A stretch of 64,000 nucleotides of DNA, taken from Bos javanicus (lineage: Eukaryota; Chordata; Mammalia; Artiodactyla; Bovidae). The translations under genes were made by a program, and so were the position numbers. Under the pieces are notes generated by a model. That model was given only the letters and a program-made list of their open reading frames with translations. It did no database searches and was not told the origin of the DNA. The stretch covers positions 62,001-126,000 of the forward strand of contig NW_026894327.1 in the NCBI RefSeq assembly GCF_032452875.1, written 5' to 3'. Shown here in pieces: positions 1-12,083 of this stretch; within the stretch, counting starts at the first letter, position 1; every line of letters begins with the position of its first letter.

Positions 1-356
1 CATGATCATTTACGTGATCTGTGCATGATCAGTCACGTGACCAGTATATGGTAGCTACGTGATCATTCCATGACAGCCACGTGAGCAGTGCATGATAGCC
101 ACGTGATGTGCATGATGAGTTACGTGAGCAGTATGATCAGCCACGTGATCAGTGCATGAGTGCCACGTGATCAGTGCATGATATGTCACGTGACAGGTGT
201 GTGATCAGCCACGTGATCAGTGCATGATCAGCCACGTGATCAGTGCATGATAGCCACGTGATCAGTGCATGATCAGTCACGTGATCAGTGCATGATCAGC
301 CACGTGATCAGTGCATGATCAGCCACGTGAACAGTGCATGCTCAGTCACGTGATCA
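1..356 (+). repeat. 5' flank cassette (short form) and array, window start
   Basis: Begins exactly at CATGATCATTTACG, the first base of the 5' flank cassette. This copy is the short form: it lacks the CATGGTCAGACACG part and has CATGACAGCC and GATGTGCATGATGAG deletions relative to other copies. The other short form (6991-7351) also precedes a block with the TGTATGATTCG variant. Confidence 0.8.
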
Positions 357-623
357 GGGCCTGCTGAGCTGCGTGATTACTGTCTGCTCATCTGCTTGAC
401 AATTGCCAGCTGAGCTGCACGATTCCTGCCTGTCATCTGCTTGACAATTGCCAGCTGTGCTGCGTAATTCCTGCCTGCTCAGCTGCTTGATTATTGCCAG
501 CTGAGCAGCATGATTCCTCACAGCTGAGTTCCATGATTATTGCCTGCTGACTGTATGATTCGTGCCTACTCAGCTCTTTGTTTATTGCCTCCAGAGGCAC
601 ATGATCAGTGTATGATAGCAAAC
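357..623 (+). repeat. Diverged block 1, class A, TGTATGATTCG variant
   Basis: Full 267-bp block from GGGCCTGCTGAG to GCAAAC. Read in 23-bp steps it is ten or eleven diverged units with the pattern GCTNAGCTGCNTGA then TTATTGCCT, plus a final part returning to CACATGATCAGTG. Class A is defined by CACAGCTGAG near the middle. This copy has CTGTATGATTCG where most have CTGTTTGATTCG; only blocks 5, 9 and 11 share this. The minus strand has a 62-codon TTG-started open frame (433-621), which I do not regard as coding. Confidence 0.9.
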
Positions 624-1675
624 ATGATCAGTGCATGATCAGTCACATGATCAGCGCCATTAAGTCACGTGATCACTACATGATAGTCATGTGATCAGTC
701 CATGCTCAGTCACGGTATCAGTGCATGATCAGCCACGTGATCAGTGCATGATCAGCCACGTGATCAGTGCATGATAGCCATGTGATCAGTGCATGATCAG
801 TCACGTGATCAGTGCATGATCAGTCACGTGATCAGTGCATGATCAGTCACGTGATCAGTGCATGATCAGTCACGTGATCAGTGCATGATCAGCCACGTGA
901 TCAGTGCATGATCAGCCACGTGATCAGTGCATGATCAGTCACGTGATCAGTGCATGATCAGTCACGTGACCAGTACATGGTAGCTACGTGATCATTGCAT
1001 GATCAGCCACGTGATCAGTGCATGATAGCCACGTGATCAGTGCATGATCAGTCACGTGATCAGTGCATGATCACTCACGTGATCAGTGCATGATAAGTCA
1101 CGTGATCAGTGCATGATCAATTACGTGATCAGTGCATGATCAGTCACGTGACCAGTACATGGTAGCTACGTGATCAGTGCATGATCAGCCACGTGATCAG
1201 TGCATGATAGCCACGTGATCAGTGCATGATCAGTCACATGATCAGTGCATGATCATCCACGTGATCAGTGCATGATCAGTCACGTGATCAGTGCATGATA
1301 TAGACGTGATCAGTGCATGATCAGTCACGTGATCAGTGCATGATCAGCCACGTGATCAGTGCATGATAGCCAGTGATGAGTGCATGATAGCCAGTGATCA
1401 GTGCATGATCAGTCACGTGATCAGTGCATGATCAGCCACGTGATCAGTGCATGATCAGCCACGTGATCAGTGCATGATCAGCCACGTGATCAGTGCATGA
1501 TCAGTTACGTGAGCAGTGTATGATCAGCCACGTGATCAGTGCATGGTCAGACACGTGAACAGTGTATGATCAGCCACGTGATCAGTGCATGATAGCCACG
1601 TGATCAGTGCATGATCAGTCACGTGATCAGTGTATGATCAGCCACGTGAACAGTGCATGCTCAGTCACGTGATCT
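624..1675. repeat. Canonical 23-bp array between blocks 1 and 2
   Basis: Starts with the 3' cassette (624-720: CACATGATCAGCGCC, ATTAAGTCACGTGATCACTA, CACGGTATCAG), then canonical units. Near 1375 there are two units with GATAGCCAGTGAT (the CG of CACGTG lost), a marker of the array upstream of B blocks. Confidence 0.85.
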
Positions 1676-1942
1676 GGGCCTGCTGAGCTGCGTGATTACT
1701 GTCTGCTCATCTGCTTGACAATTGCCAGCTGAGCTGCACGATTCCTGCCTGTCATCTGCTTGACAATTGCCAGCTGTGCTGCGTAATTCCTGCCTGCTCA
1801 GCTGCTTGATTATTGCCAGCTGAGCAGCATGATTCCTCACACCTGAGTTCCATGATTATTGCCTGCTGACTGTTTGATTCGTGCCTACTCAGCTCTTTGT
1901 TTATTGCCTCCAGAGGCACATGATCAGTGTATGATAGCAAAC
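1676..1942 (+). repeat. Diverged block 2, class B
   Basis: 267 bp. Class B is defined by CACACCTGAG instead of CACAGCTGAG, which removes one PvuII-type CAGCTG. The entry is GATCTGGG and not GATCAGGG. It lies 1,319 bp after block 1, the same step as blocks 5 to 6 and 9 to 10. Confidence 0.9.
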
Positions 1943-4287
1943 ATGATCAGCGCATGATCAGTCACATGATCAGCGCCATTAAGTCACGTGATCACTACAT
2001 GATAGTCATGTGATCAGTCCATGCTCAGTCACGGTATCAGTGCATGATCAGCCACGTGATCAGTGCATGATCAGCCACGTGATCAGTGCATGATAGCCAC
2101 GTGATCAGTGCATGATCAGTCACGTGATCAGTGCATGATCAGGCAGGTGATCAGTGCATGATCAGCCACGTGATCAGTGCATGATAGCCACGTGATCAGT
2201 GCATGATCAGTCACCTGATGGGTGTATGATCAGTCACGTGACCAGTACATGGTAGCTACATGATCATTGCATGATCAGCCACGTGAGTAGTGCATGATAG
2301 CCACGTGATCAGTGCATGATCAGTCACGTGATCAGTGCATGATCAGTCACGTGAACAGTGCATGATCAGTCACGTGATCAGTGCATGATCAGCCACGTGA
2401 TCAGTGCATGATCAGTCACGTGATCAGTGCATGATCAGCCACGTGATCAGTGCATGATCAGTCACGTGATCAGTGCATGATATAGACGTGATCAGTGCAT
2501 GATCAGTCACGTGATCAGTGCATGATAGCCACGTGATCAGTGCATGATCAGTCACGTGATCAGTGCATGATCAGTCACGTGATCAGTGCATGATAGCTAC
2601 GTGATCAGTGCATGATCAGCCACGTGATCAGTGCATGATAGCCACGTGATCAGTGCATGATCAGTCACGTGATCAGTGCATGATCAGTCACGTGATCAGT
2701 GCATGATCAGCCACGTGATCAGTGCATGATCAGCCACGTGATCAGTGCATGATAGCCACGTGATCAGTGCATGATCAGTCACGTGATCAGTGCATGATCA
2801 GGCACGTGATCAGTGCATGATCAGCCACGTGATCAGTGCATGATAGCCACGTGATCAGTGCATGATCAGTCACGTGATCAGTGCATGATCAGTCACGTGA
2901 CCAGTGCATGGTAGCTACGTGATCAGTGCATGATCAGCCACGTGATCAGTGCATGATAGCCACGTGATCAGTGCATGATCAGTCACGTGATCAGTGCATG
3001 ATCAGTCATGTGATCAGTGCATGATCAGGCACGTGATCAGTGCATGATCAGCCACGTGATCAGTGCATGATAGCCACGTGATCAGTGCATGATCAGTCAC
3101 GTGATCAGTGCATGATCAGTCACGTGATCAGTGCATGATCAGCCACGTGATCAGTGCATGATCAGCCACGTGATCAGTGCATGATCAATTACGTGATCAG
3201 TGCATGATCAGTCACGTGATCAGTGCATGGTAGATACGTGATCAGTGCATGATCAGCCACGTGATCAGTGCATGATAGCCACGTGATCAGTGCATGATCA
3301 GTCACGTGATCAGTGCATGATCAGTCACGTGATCAGTGCATGATCAGTCACGTGATCAGTGCATGATCAATTACGTGATCAGTGCATGATCAGTCACGTG
3401 ATCAGTGCATGGTAGCTACGTGATCATTGCATGATCAGCCACGTGATCAGTGCATGATAGCCACGTGATCAGTGCATGATAGCCACGTGATCAGTGCATG
3501 ATCAGTCATGTGATACGTGTGTGATCAGCCACGTGATCAGTGCATGATATCCACGTGATCAGTGCATGATAGCCACGTGATCAGTGCATGAGAGCCACGT
3601 GATCAGTGCATGATCAGTCACGTGATACATGTGTGATCAGCCACGTGATCAGTGCATGATGAGCCACGTGATCAGTGCATGATCAATTACGTGATCAGTG
3701 CATGATCAGTCACGTGACCAGTACATGGTTGCTACGTGATCGTTGCATGATCAGCCACGTGAGCAGTGCATGATAGCCACGTGATCAGTGCATGATCAGT
3801 CACGTGATCAGTACATGATCAGTCACGTGAACAGTGCATGATCATTTACGTGATCTGTGCATGATCAGTCACGTGACCAGTATATGGTAGCTACGTGATC
3901 ATTCCATGACGAGCCACGTGAGCAGTGCATGATAGCCACGTGATGTGTGCATGATGAGTTACGTGAGCAGAGTATGATCAGCCACGTGATCAGTGCATGA
4001 GTGCCACGTGATCAGTGCATGATATGTCACGTGACAGGTGTGTGATCAGCCACGTGAACAGTGCATGTTCAGCCACGTGATCAGTGCATGATAGCCACGT
4101 GATCAGTGCATGATCAGTTACGTGAGCAGTGTATGATCAGCCACGTGATCAGTGCATGGTCAGACACGTGAACAGTGTATGATCAGCCACGTGATCAGTG
4201 CATGATATCCAAGTGATCAGTGCATGATCATCACGTGATCAGTGTATGATCAGCCACGTGAACAGTGCATGCTCAGTCACGTGATCA
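1943..4287. repeat. Long canonical array between blocks 2 and 3
   Basis: 2,345 bp with the 3' cassette first, a CACCTGATGGGTG unit near 2213, then a very regular canonical run to about 3,480. The last 451 bp are the 5' flank cassette. Two or more ancestral inter-block intervals may be fused here with the intervening block lost. Confidence 0.8.
3837..4287 (+). repeat. 5' flank cassette (full form)
   Basis: Reference copy, 451 bp: CATGATCATTTACGTGATCT, then ACCAGTATATGGTAGC, CATTCCATGACGAGCC, GATGTGTGCATGATGAG, GAGCAGAGTATG, ATGAGTGCCACG, ATATGTCACGTGACAGG, ATGTTCAGCC, ATGGTCAGACACG and ATATCCAAGTG. These are diverged 22-23 bp units whose mutations stay in fixed order, so the cassette is copied as one piece. 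Confidence 0.85.
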
Positions 4288-4554
4288 GGGCCTGCTGAGC
4301 TGCGTGATTACTGTCTGCTCATCTGCTTGACAATTGCCAGCTGAGCTGCACGATTCCTGCCTGTCATCTGCTTGACAATTGCCAGCTGTGCTGCGTAATT
4401 CCTGCCTGCTCAGCTGCTTGATTATTGCCAGCTGAGCAGCATGATTCCTCACAGCTGAGTTCCATGATTATTGCCTGCTGACTGTTTGATTCGTGCCTAC
4501 TCAGCTCTTTGTTTATTGCCTCCAGAGGCACATGATCAGTGTATGATAGCAAAC
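4288..4554 (+). repeat. Diverged block 3, class A
   Basis: Full 267-bp class A block with GATCAGGG entry, CACAGCTGAG and CTGTTTGATTCG. It is directly preceded by a full 5' cassette. Confidence 0.9.
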
Positions 4555-5513
4555 ATGATCAGTGCATGATCAGTCACATGATCAGCGCCATTAAGTCACG
4601 TGATCACTACATGATAGTCATGTGATCAGTCCATGCTCAGTCACGGTATCAGTGCATGATCAGCCACGTGATCAGTGCATGATCAGCCACGTGATCAGTG
4701 CATGATAGCTATGTGATCAGTGCATGATCAGTCACGTGATCAGTGCATGATCAGTCACGTGATCAGTGCATGATCAGTCACGTGATCAGTGCATGATCAG
4801 TCACGTGATCAGTGCATGATCAGCCACGTGATCAGTGCATGATCAGCCACGTGATCAGTGCATGATCAGCCACGTGATCAGTGCATGATCAGTCACGTGA
4901 TCAGTGCATGATCAGCCACGTGATCAGTGCATGATCAGTCACGTGATCAGTGCATGATCAATCACGTGATCAGTGCATGATCAGTCACGTGATCAGTGCA
5001 TGGTAGCTACGTGATCAGTGCATGATCAGCCACGTGATCAGTGCATGATAGCCACGTGATCAGTGCATGATCAGTCACGTGATCAGTGCATGATCATCCG
5101 TGATCAGTGCATGATCAGTCACGTGATCAGTGCATGATATAGACGTGATCAGTGCATGATCAGTCACGTGATCAGTGCATGATCAGCCACGTGATCAGTG
5201 CATGATAGCCAGTGATCAGTGCATGATAGCCAGTGATCAGTGCATGATCAGTCACGTGATCAGTGCATGATCAGCCACGTGATCAGTGCATGATAGCCAC
5301 GTGATCAGTGCATGATCAGCCACGTGATCAGTGCATGATCAGTTACGTGAGCAGTGTATGATCAGCCACGTGATCAGTGCATGGTCAGACACGTGAACAG
5401 TGTATGATCAGCCACGTGATCAGTGCATGATAGCCACGTGATCAGTGCATGATCAGTCACGTGATCAGTGTATGATCAGCCACGTGAACAGTGCATGCTC
5501 AGTCACGTGATCT
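4555..5513. repeat. Canonical array between blocks 3 and 4
   Basis: 959 bp: 3' cassette, canonical units, one GATCATCCGTG unit near 5093 with CA lost, paired GATAGCCAGTG units near 5204-5230, then the GTTACGTGAGCAG and ATGGTCAGACACG units that lead into most blocks. Confidence 0.85.
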
Positions 5514-5780
5514 GGGCCTGCTGAGCTGCGTGATTACTGTCTGCTCATCTGCTTGACAATTGCCAGCTGAGCTGCACGATTCCTGCCTGTCATCTGCTTG
5601 ACAATTGCCAGCTGTGCTGCGTAATTCCTGCCTGCTCAGCTGCTTGATTATTGCCAGCTGAGCAGCATGATTCCTCACACCTGAGTTCCATGATTATTGC
5701 CTGCTGACTGTTTGATTCGTGCCTACTCAGCTCTTTGTTTATTGCCTCCAGAGGCACATGATCAGTGTATGATAGCAAAC
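5514..5780 (+). repeat. Diverged block 4, class B
   Basis: Full 267-bp class B block with GATCTGGG entry and CACACCTGAG. It is followed by the 3' cassette with ATGATCAGCGCATG. Confidence 0.9.
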
Positions 5781-7351
5781 ATGATCAGCGCATGATCAGT
5801 CACATGATCAGCGCCATTAAGTCACGTGATCACTACATGATAGTCATGTGATCAGTCCATGCTCAGTCACGGTATCAGTGCATGATCAGCCACGTGATCA
5901 GTGCATGATCAGCCACGTGATCAGTGCATGATCAGCCACGTGATCAGTGCATGATCAGTCACGTGATCAGTGCATGACCAGGCACGTGATCAGTGCATGA
6001 TCAGCCACGTGATCAGTGCATGATAGCCACGTGATCAGTGCATGATCAGTCACCTGATGGGTGTATGATCAGTCACGTGACCAGTACATGGTAGCTACAT
6101 GATCATTGCATGATCAGCCACGTGAGTAGTGCATGATAGCCACGTGATCAGTGCATGATCAGTCACGTGATCAGTGCATGATCAGTCATGTGATCAGTGC
6201 ATGATCAGTCACGTGATCAGTGCATGATCAGCCACGTGATCAGTGCATGATAGCCACGTGATCAGTGCATGATCAGTCACGTGATCAGTGCATGATCAGT
6301 CGTGATCAGTGCATGATCAGCCACGTGATCAGTGCATGATCAGCCACGTGATCAGTGCATGATCAATCACGTGATCAGTGCATGATCAGTCACGTGATCA
6401 GTGCATGATAGCTACGTGATCAGTGCATGATCAGCCACGTGATCAGTGCATGATAGCCACGTGATCAGTGCATGATCAGTCACGTGATCAGTGCATGATC
6501 AGTCACGTGATCAGTGCATGATCAGTCACGTGATCAGTGCATGATCAATTACGTGATCAGTGCATGATCAGTCACGTGACCAGTACATGGTAGCTACGTG
6601 ATCATTGCATGATCAGCCACGTGATCAGTGCATGATAGCCACGTGATCAGTGCATGATAGCCACGTGATCAGTGCATGATCAGTCACGTGATCAGTGTGA
6701 TCAGCCACGTGATCAGTGCATGATAGCCACGTGATCAGTGCATGATAGCCACGTGATCAGTGCATGATCAGTCACGTGATACATGTGTGATCAGCCACGT
6801 GATCAGTGCATGATGAGCCACGTGATCAGTGCATGATCAATTACGTGATCAGTGCATGATCAGTCACGTGACCAGTACATGGTTGCTACGTGATCGTTGC
6901 ATGATCAGCCACGTGAGCAGTGCATGATAGCCACGTGATCAGTGCATGATCAGTCACGTGATCAGTACATGATCAGTCACGTGAACAGTGCATGATCATT
7001 TACGTGATCTGTGCATGATCAGTCACGTGACCAGTATATGGTAGCTACGTGATCATTCCATGACGAGCCACGTGAGCAGTGCATGATAGCCACGTGATGT
7101 GTGCATGATGAGTTACGTGAGCAGAGTATGATCAGCCACGTGATCAGTGCATGAGTGCCACGTGATCAGTGCATGATATGTCACGTGACAGGTGTGTGAT
7201 CAGCCACGTGATCAGTGCATGATCAGCCACGTGATCAGTGCATGATAGCCACGTGATCAGTGCATGATCAGTTACGTGATCAGTGCATGATCAGCCACGT
7301 GATCAGTGCATGATCAGCCACGTGAACAGTGCATGCTCAGTCACGTGATCA
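5781..7351. repeat. Canonical array between blocks 4 and 5
   Basis: 1,571 bp: 3' cassette, a CACCTGATGGGTG unit near 6052, canonical units, GATCGTTGCATG near 6893, then a short-form 5' cassette. Confidence 0.85.
6991..7351 (+). repeat. 5' flank cassette (short form)
   Basis: 361 bp, lacking about 90 bp (the TTCAGCC, GGTCAGACACG and ATATCCAAGTG units) and replaced at its right end by canonical units. It matches the short form at the window start. Confidence 0.8.
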
Positions 7352-7618
7352 GGGCCTGCTGAGCTGCGTGATTACTGTCTGCTCATCTGCTTGACAATTG
7401 CCAGCTGAGCTGCACGATTCCTGCCTGTCATCTGCTTGACAATTGCCAGCTGTGCTGCGTAATTCCTGCCTGCTCAGCTGCTTGATTATTGCCAGCTGAG
7501 CAGCATGATTCCTCACAGCTGAGTTCCATGATTATTGCCTGCTGACTGTATGATTCGTGCCTACTCAGCTCTTTGTTTATTGCCTCCAGAGGCACATGAT
7601 CAGTGTATGATAGCAAAC
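7352..7618 (+). repeat. Diverged block 5, class A, TGTATGATTCG variant
   Basis: Full 267-bp class A block, identical in its diagnostic positions to block 1, including CTGTATGATTCG. The following block lies 1,318 bp on, as after block 1. Confidence 0.9.
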
Positions 7619-8669
7619 ATGATCAGTGCATGATCAGTCACATGATCAGCGCCATTAAGTCACGTGATCACTACATGATAGTCATGTGATCAGTCCATGC
7701 TCAGTCACGGTATCAGTGCATGATCAGCCACGTGATCAGTGCATGATCAGCCACGTGATCAGTTCATGATAGCCACGTGATCAGTGCATGATCAGTCACG
7801 TGATCAGTGCATGATCAGTCACGTGATCAGTGCATGATCAGTCACGTGATCAGTGCATGATCAGTCACGTGATCAGTGCATGATCAGCCACGTGATCAGT
7901 GCATGATCAGCCACGTGATCAGTGCATGATCAGTCACGTGATCAGTGCATGATCAGTCACGTGACCAGTACATGGTAGCTACGTGATCATTGCATGATCA
8001 GCCACGTGAGCAGTGCATGATAGCCACGTGATCAGTGCATGATCAGTCACGTGATCAGTGCATGATCACTCACGTGATCAGTGCATGATAAGTCACGTGA
8101 TCAGTGCATGATCAATTACGTGATCAGTGCATGATCAGTCACGTGACCAGTACATGGTAGCTACGTGATCATTGCATGATCAGCCACGTGATCAGTGCAT
8201 GATAGCCACGTGATCAGTGCATGATCAGTCACATGATCAGTGTATGATCATCCGGGTGATCAGTGCATGATCAGTCATGTGATCAGTGCATGATATAGAC
8301 GTGATCAGTGCATGATCAGTCACGTGATCAGTGCATGATCAACCACGTGATCAGTGCATGATAGCCAGTGATGAGTGCATGATAGCCAGTGATCAGTGCA
8401 TGATCAGTCACGTGATCAGTGCATGATCAGCCACGTGATCAGTGCATGATAGCCACGTGATCAGTGCATGATCAGCCACGTGATCAGTGCATGATCAGTT
8501 ACGTGAGCAGTGTATGATCAGCCACGTGATCAGTGCATGGTCAGACACGTGAACAGTGTATGATCAGCCACGTGATCAGTGCATGATAGCCACGTGATCA
8601 GTGCATGATCAGTCACGTGATCAGTGTATGATCAGCCACGTGAACAGTGCATGCTCAGTCACGTGATCT
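7619..8669. repeat. Canonical array between blocks 5 and 6
   Basis: 1,051 bp, laid out like 624-1675: 3' cassette, canonical units, GATCACTCACG and GATAAGTCACG units, GATATAGACG, paired GATAGCCAGTG units with ATGAGTGC between them. Confidence 0.85.
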
Positions 8670-8936
8670 GGGCCTGCTGAGCTGCGTGATTACTGTCTGC
8701 TCATCTGCTTGACAATTGCCAGCTGAGCTGCACGATTCCTGCCTGTCATCTGCTTGACAATTGCCAGCTGTGCTGCGTAATTCCTGCCTGCTCAGCTGCT
8801 TGATTATTGCCAGCTGAGCAGCATGATTCCTCACACCTGAGTTCCATGATTATTGCCTGCTGACTGTTTGATTCGTGCCTACTCAGCTCTTTGTTTATTG
8901 CCTCCAGAGGCACATGATCAGTGTATGATAGCAAAC
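8670..8936 (+). repeat. Diverged block 6, class B
   Basis: Full 267-bp class B block with GATCTGGG entry. Confidence 0.9.
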
Positions 8937-11816
8937 ATGATCAGCGCATGATCAGTCACATGATCAGCGCCATTAAGTCACGTGATCACTACATGATAGT
9001 CATGTGATCAGTCCATGCTCAGTCACGGTATCAGTGCATGATCAGCCACGTGATCAGTGCATGATCAGCCACGTGATCAGTGCATGATCAGCCACGTGAT
9101 CAGTGCATGATCAGTCACGTGATCAGTGCATGACCAGGCAGGTGATCAGTGCATGATCAGCCACGTGATCAGTGCATGATAGCCACGTGATCAGTGCATG
9201 ATCAGTCACCTGATGGGTGTATGATCAGTCACGTGACCTGTACATGGTAGCTACATGATCATTGCATGATCAGCCACGTGAGTAGTGCATGATAGCCACG
9301 TGATCAGTGCATGATCAGTCACGTGATCAGTGCATGATCAGTCACGTGATCAGTGCATGATCAGTCACGTGATCAGTGCATGATCAGCCACGTGATCAGT
9401 GCATGATCAGTCACGTGATCAGTGCATGATCATCCACGTGATCAGTGCATGATCAGTCACGTGATCAGTGCATGATAGCCACGTGATCAGTGCATGATCA
9501 GTCACGTGATCAGTGCATGATAGCCACGTGATCAGTGCATGATCAGTCACGTGATCAGTGCATGATCAGTCACGTGATCAGTGCATGATAGCTACGTGAT
9601 CAGTGCATGATCAGCCACGTGATCAGTGCATGATAGCCACGTGATCAGTGCATGATAGTCACGTGATCAGTGCATGATCAGTCACGTGATCAGTGCATGA
9701 TCAGCCACGTGATCAGTGCATGATCAGCCACGTGATCAGTGCATGATAGCCACGTGATCAGTGCATGATCAGTCACGTGATCAGTGCATGATCAGTCACG
9801 TGATCAGTGTATGATCAGCCACGTGATCAGTGCATGATAGCCACGTGATCAGTGCATGATCAGTCACGTGATCAGTGCATGATCAGTCACGTGATCAGTG
9901 CATGATAGCTACGTGATCAGTGCATGATCAGCCACGTGATCAGTGCATGATAGCCACGTGATCAGTGCATGATCAGTCACGTGATCAGTGCATGATCAGT
10001 CACGTGATCAGTGCATGATCAGTCACGTGATCAGTGCATGATCAGCCACGTGATCAGTGCATGATCAGTCACGTGATCAGTGCATGATCAGCCACGTGAT
10101 CAGTGCATGATCAGTCACGTGATCAGTGCATGATCAGACGTGATCAGTGCATGATCAGTCACGTGATCAGTGCATGATAGCCACGTGATCAGTGCATGAT
10201 CAGTCACGTGATCAGTGCATGATCAGTCACGTGATCAGTGCATGATAGCTACATGATCAGTGCATGATCAGCCACGTGATCAGTGCATGATAGCCACGTG
10301 ATCAGTGCATGATAGTCATGTGATCAGTGCATGATCAGTCACGTATCAGTGCATGATCAGCCACGTGATCAGTGCATGATCAGCCACGTGATCAGTGCAT
10401 GATAGCCACGTGATCAGTGCATGATCAGTCACGTGATCAGTGCATGATCAGGCACGTGATCAGTGCATGATCAGCCACGTGATCAGTGCATGATAGCCAC
10501 GTGATCAGTGCATGATCAGTCACGTGATCAGTGTATGATCAGTCACTGACCAGTACATGGTAGCTACGTGATCATTGCATGATCAGCCACGTGATCAGTG
10601 CATGATAGCCACGTGATCAGTGCATGATCAGTCACGTGATCAGTGCATGATCAGTCATGATCAGTGCATGATCAGCCACGTGATCAGTGCATGATCAGCC
10701 ACGTGATCAGTGCATGATAGCCACGTGATCAGTGCATGATCAGTCACGTGATCAGTGCATGATAGCCACGTGATCAGTGCATGATCAGCCACGTGATCAG
10801 TGCATGATAGCCACGTGATCAGTGCATGATCAGTCACGTGATCAGTGCATGATCAGCCACGTGATCAGTGCATGATCAGCCACGTGATCAGTGCATGATC
10901 AATTACGTGATCAGTGCATGATCAGTCACGTGACCAGTACATGGTAGCTACGTGATCATTGCATGATCAGCCACGTGATCAGTGCATGATAGCCACGTGA
11001 TCAGTGCATGATAGCCACGTGATCAGTGCATGATCAGTCATGTGATCGTGTGTGATCAGCCACGTGATCAGTGCATGATATCCACGTGATCAGTGCATGA
11101 TAGCCACGTGATCAGTGCATGAGAGCCACGTGATCAGTGCATGATCAGTCACGTGATCATGTGTGATCAGCCACGTGATCAGTGCATGATGAGCCACGTG
11201 ATCAGTGCATGATCAATTCGTGATCAGTGCATGATCAGTCACGTGACCAGTACATGGTTGCTACGTGATCATTGCATGATCAGCCACGTGAGCAGAGCAT
11301 GATAGCCACGTGATCAGTGCATGATCAGTCACGTGATCAGTACATGATCAGTCACGTGAACAGTGCATGATCATTTACGTGATCTGTGCATGATCAGTCA
11401 CGTGACCAGTATATGGTAGCTATGTGATCATTCCATGACGAGCCACGTGAGCAGTGCATGATAGCCACGTGATGTGTGCATGATCAGTTACGTGAGCAGA
11501 GTATGATCAGCCACGTGATCAGTGCATGAGTGCCACGTGATCAGTGCATGATATGTCACGTGACAGGTGTGTGATCAGCCACGTGAACAGTGCATGTTCA
11601 GCCACGTGATCAGTGCATGATAGCCACGTGATCAGTGCATGATCAGTTACGTGAGCAGTGTATGATCAGCCACGTGATCAGTGCATGGTCAGACACGTGA
11701 ACAGTGTATGATCAGCCACGTGATCAGTGCATGATATCCAAGTGATCAGTGCATGATCATCACGTGATCAGTGTATGATCAGCCACGTGAACAGTGCATG
11801 CTCAGTCACGTGATCA
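8937..11816. repeat. Longest block-free canonical array
   Basis: 2,880 bp without a diverged block, the longest such stretch in the window. After the 3' cassette and a CACCTGATGGGTG unit near 9209, units from about 9,300 to 10,900 are close to consensus, with sporadic losses such as GATCAGACGTG near 10134 and CAGTCACGTATCAG near 10340. It ends in a full 5' cassette. Confidence 0.85.
11366..11816 (+). repeat. 5' flank cassette (full form)
   Basis: 451 bp. Private differences are GTAGCTATGTGATC (shared with the copy at 14587) and ATGATCAGTTACGTGAGCAG in place of ATGATGAGTTACG. Confidence 0.8.
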
Positions 11817-12083
11817 GGGCCTGCTGAGCTGCGTGATTACTGTCTGCTCATCTGCTTGACAATTGCCAGCTGAGCTGCACGATTCCTGCCTGTCATCTGC
11901 TTGACAATTGCCAGCTGTGCTGCGTAATTCCTGCCTGCTCAGCTGCTTGATTATTGCCAGCTGAGCAGCATGATTCCTCACACCTGAGTTCCATGATTAT
12001 TGCCTGCTGACTGTTTGATTCGTGCCTACTCAGCTCTTTGTTTATTGCCTCCAGAGGCACATGATCAGTGTATGATAGCAAAC
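11817..12083 (+). repeat. Diverged block 7, class B, without 3' cassette
   Basis: Full 267-bp block with class B CACACCTGAG but GATCAGGG entry. Apart from the C blocks it is the only block not followed by the GCGCCATTAAG cassette: the sequence passes from AAACATGATCACTGC straight into canonical units. Confidence 0.9.

Noticed and set aside
378..470. Bacterial promoter-like TTGACA in the block (CTTGACAATTG, twice)
   Set aside because: No TATAAT-like element at the right distance, no gene downstream, and the organism appears to be a mammal. It is simply part of the diverged unit.
433..621. 62-codon minus-strand open frame repeated in about 30 blocks
   Set aside because: It starts at TTG, not ATG, and follows the 23-bp periodicity (69 bp equals 23 codons). 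It is broken by a stop in blocks 8 and 43, by frameshifts in C blocks and in 24, 28, 32, 37 and 42, and by a two-unit deletion in others. Its similarity between copies is explained by satellite homogenisation.
8937..11816. Possible origin of replication or matrix attachment region in the block-free stretch
   Set aside because: No AT-rich tract or known origin element. The composition is the same as the rest of the satellite.
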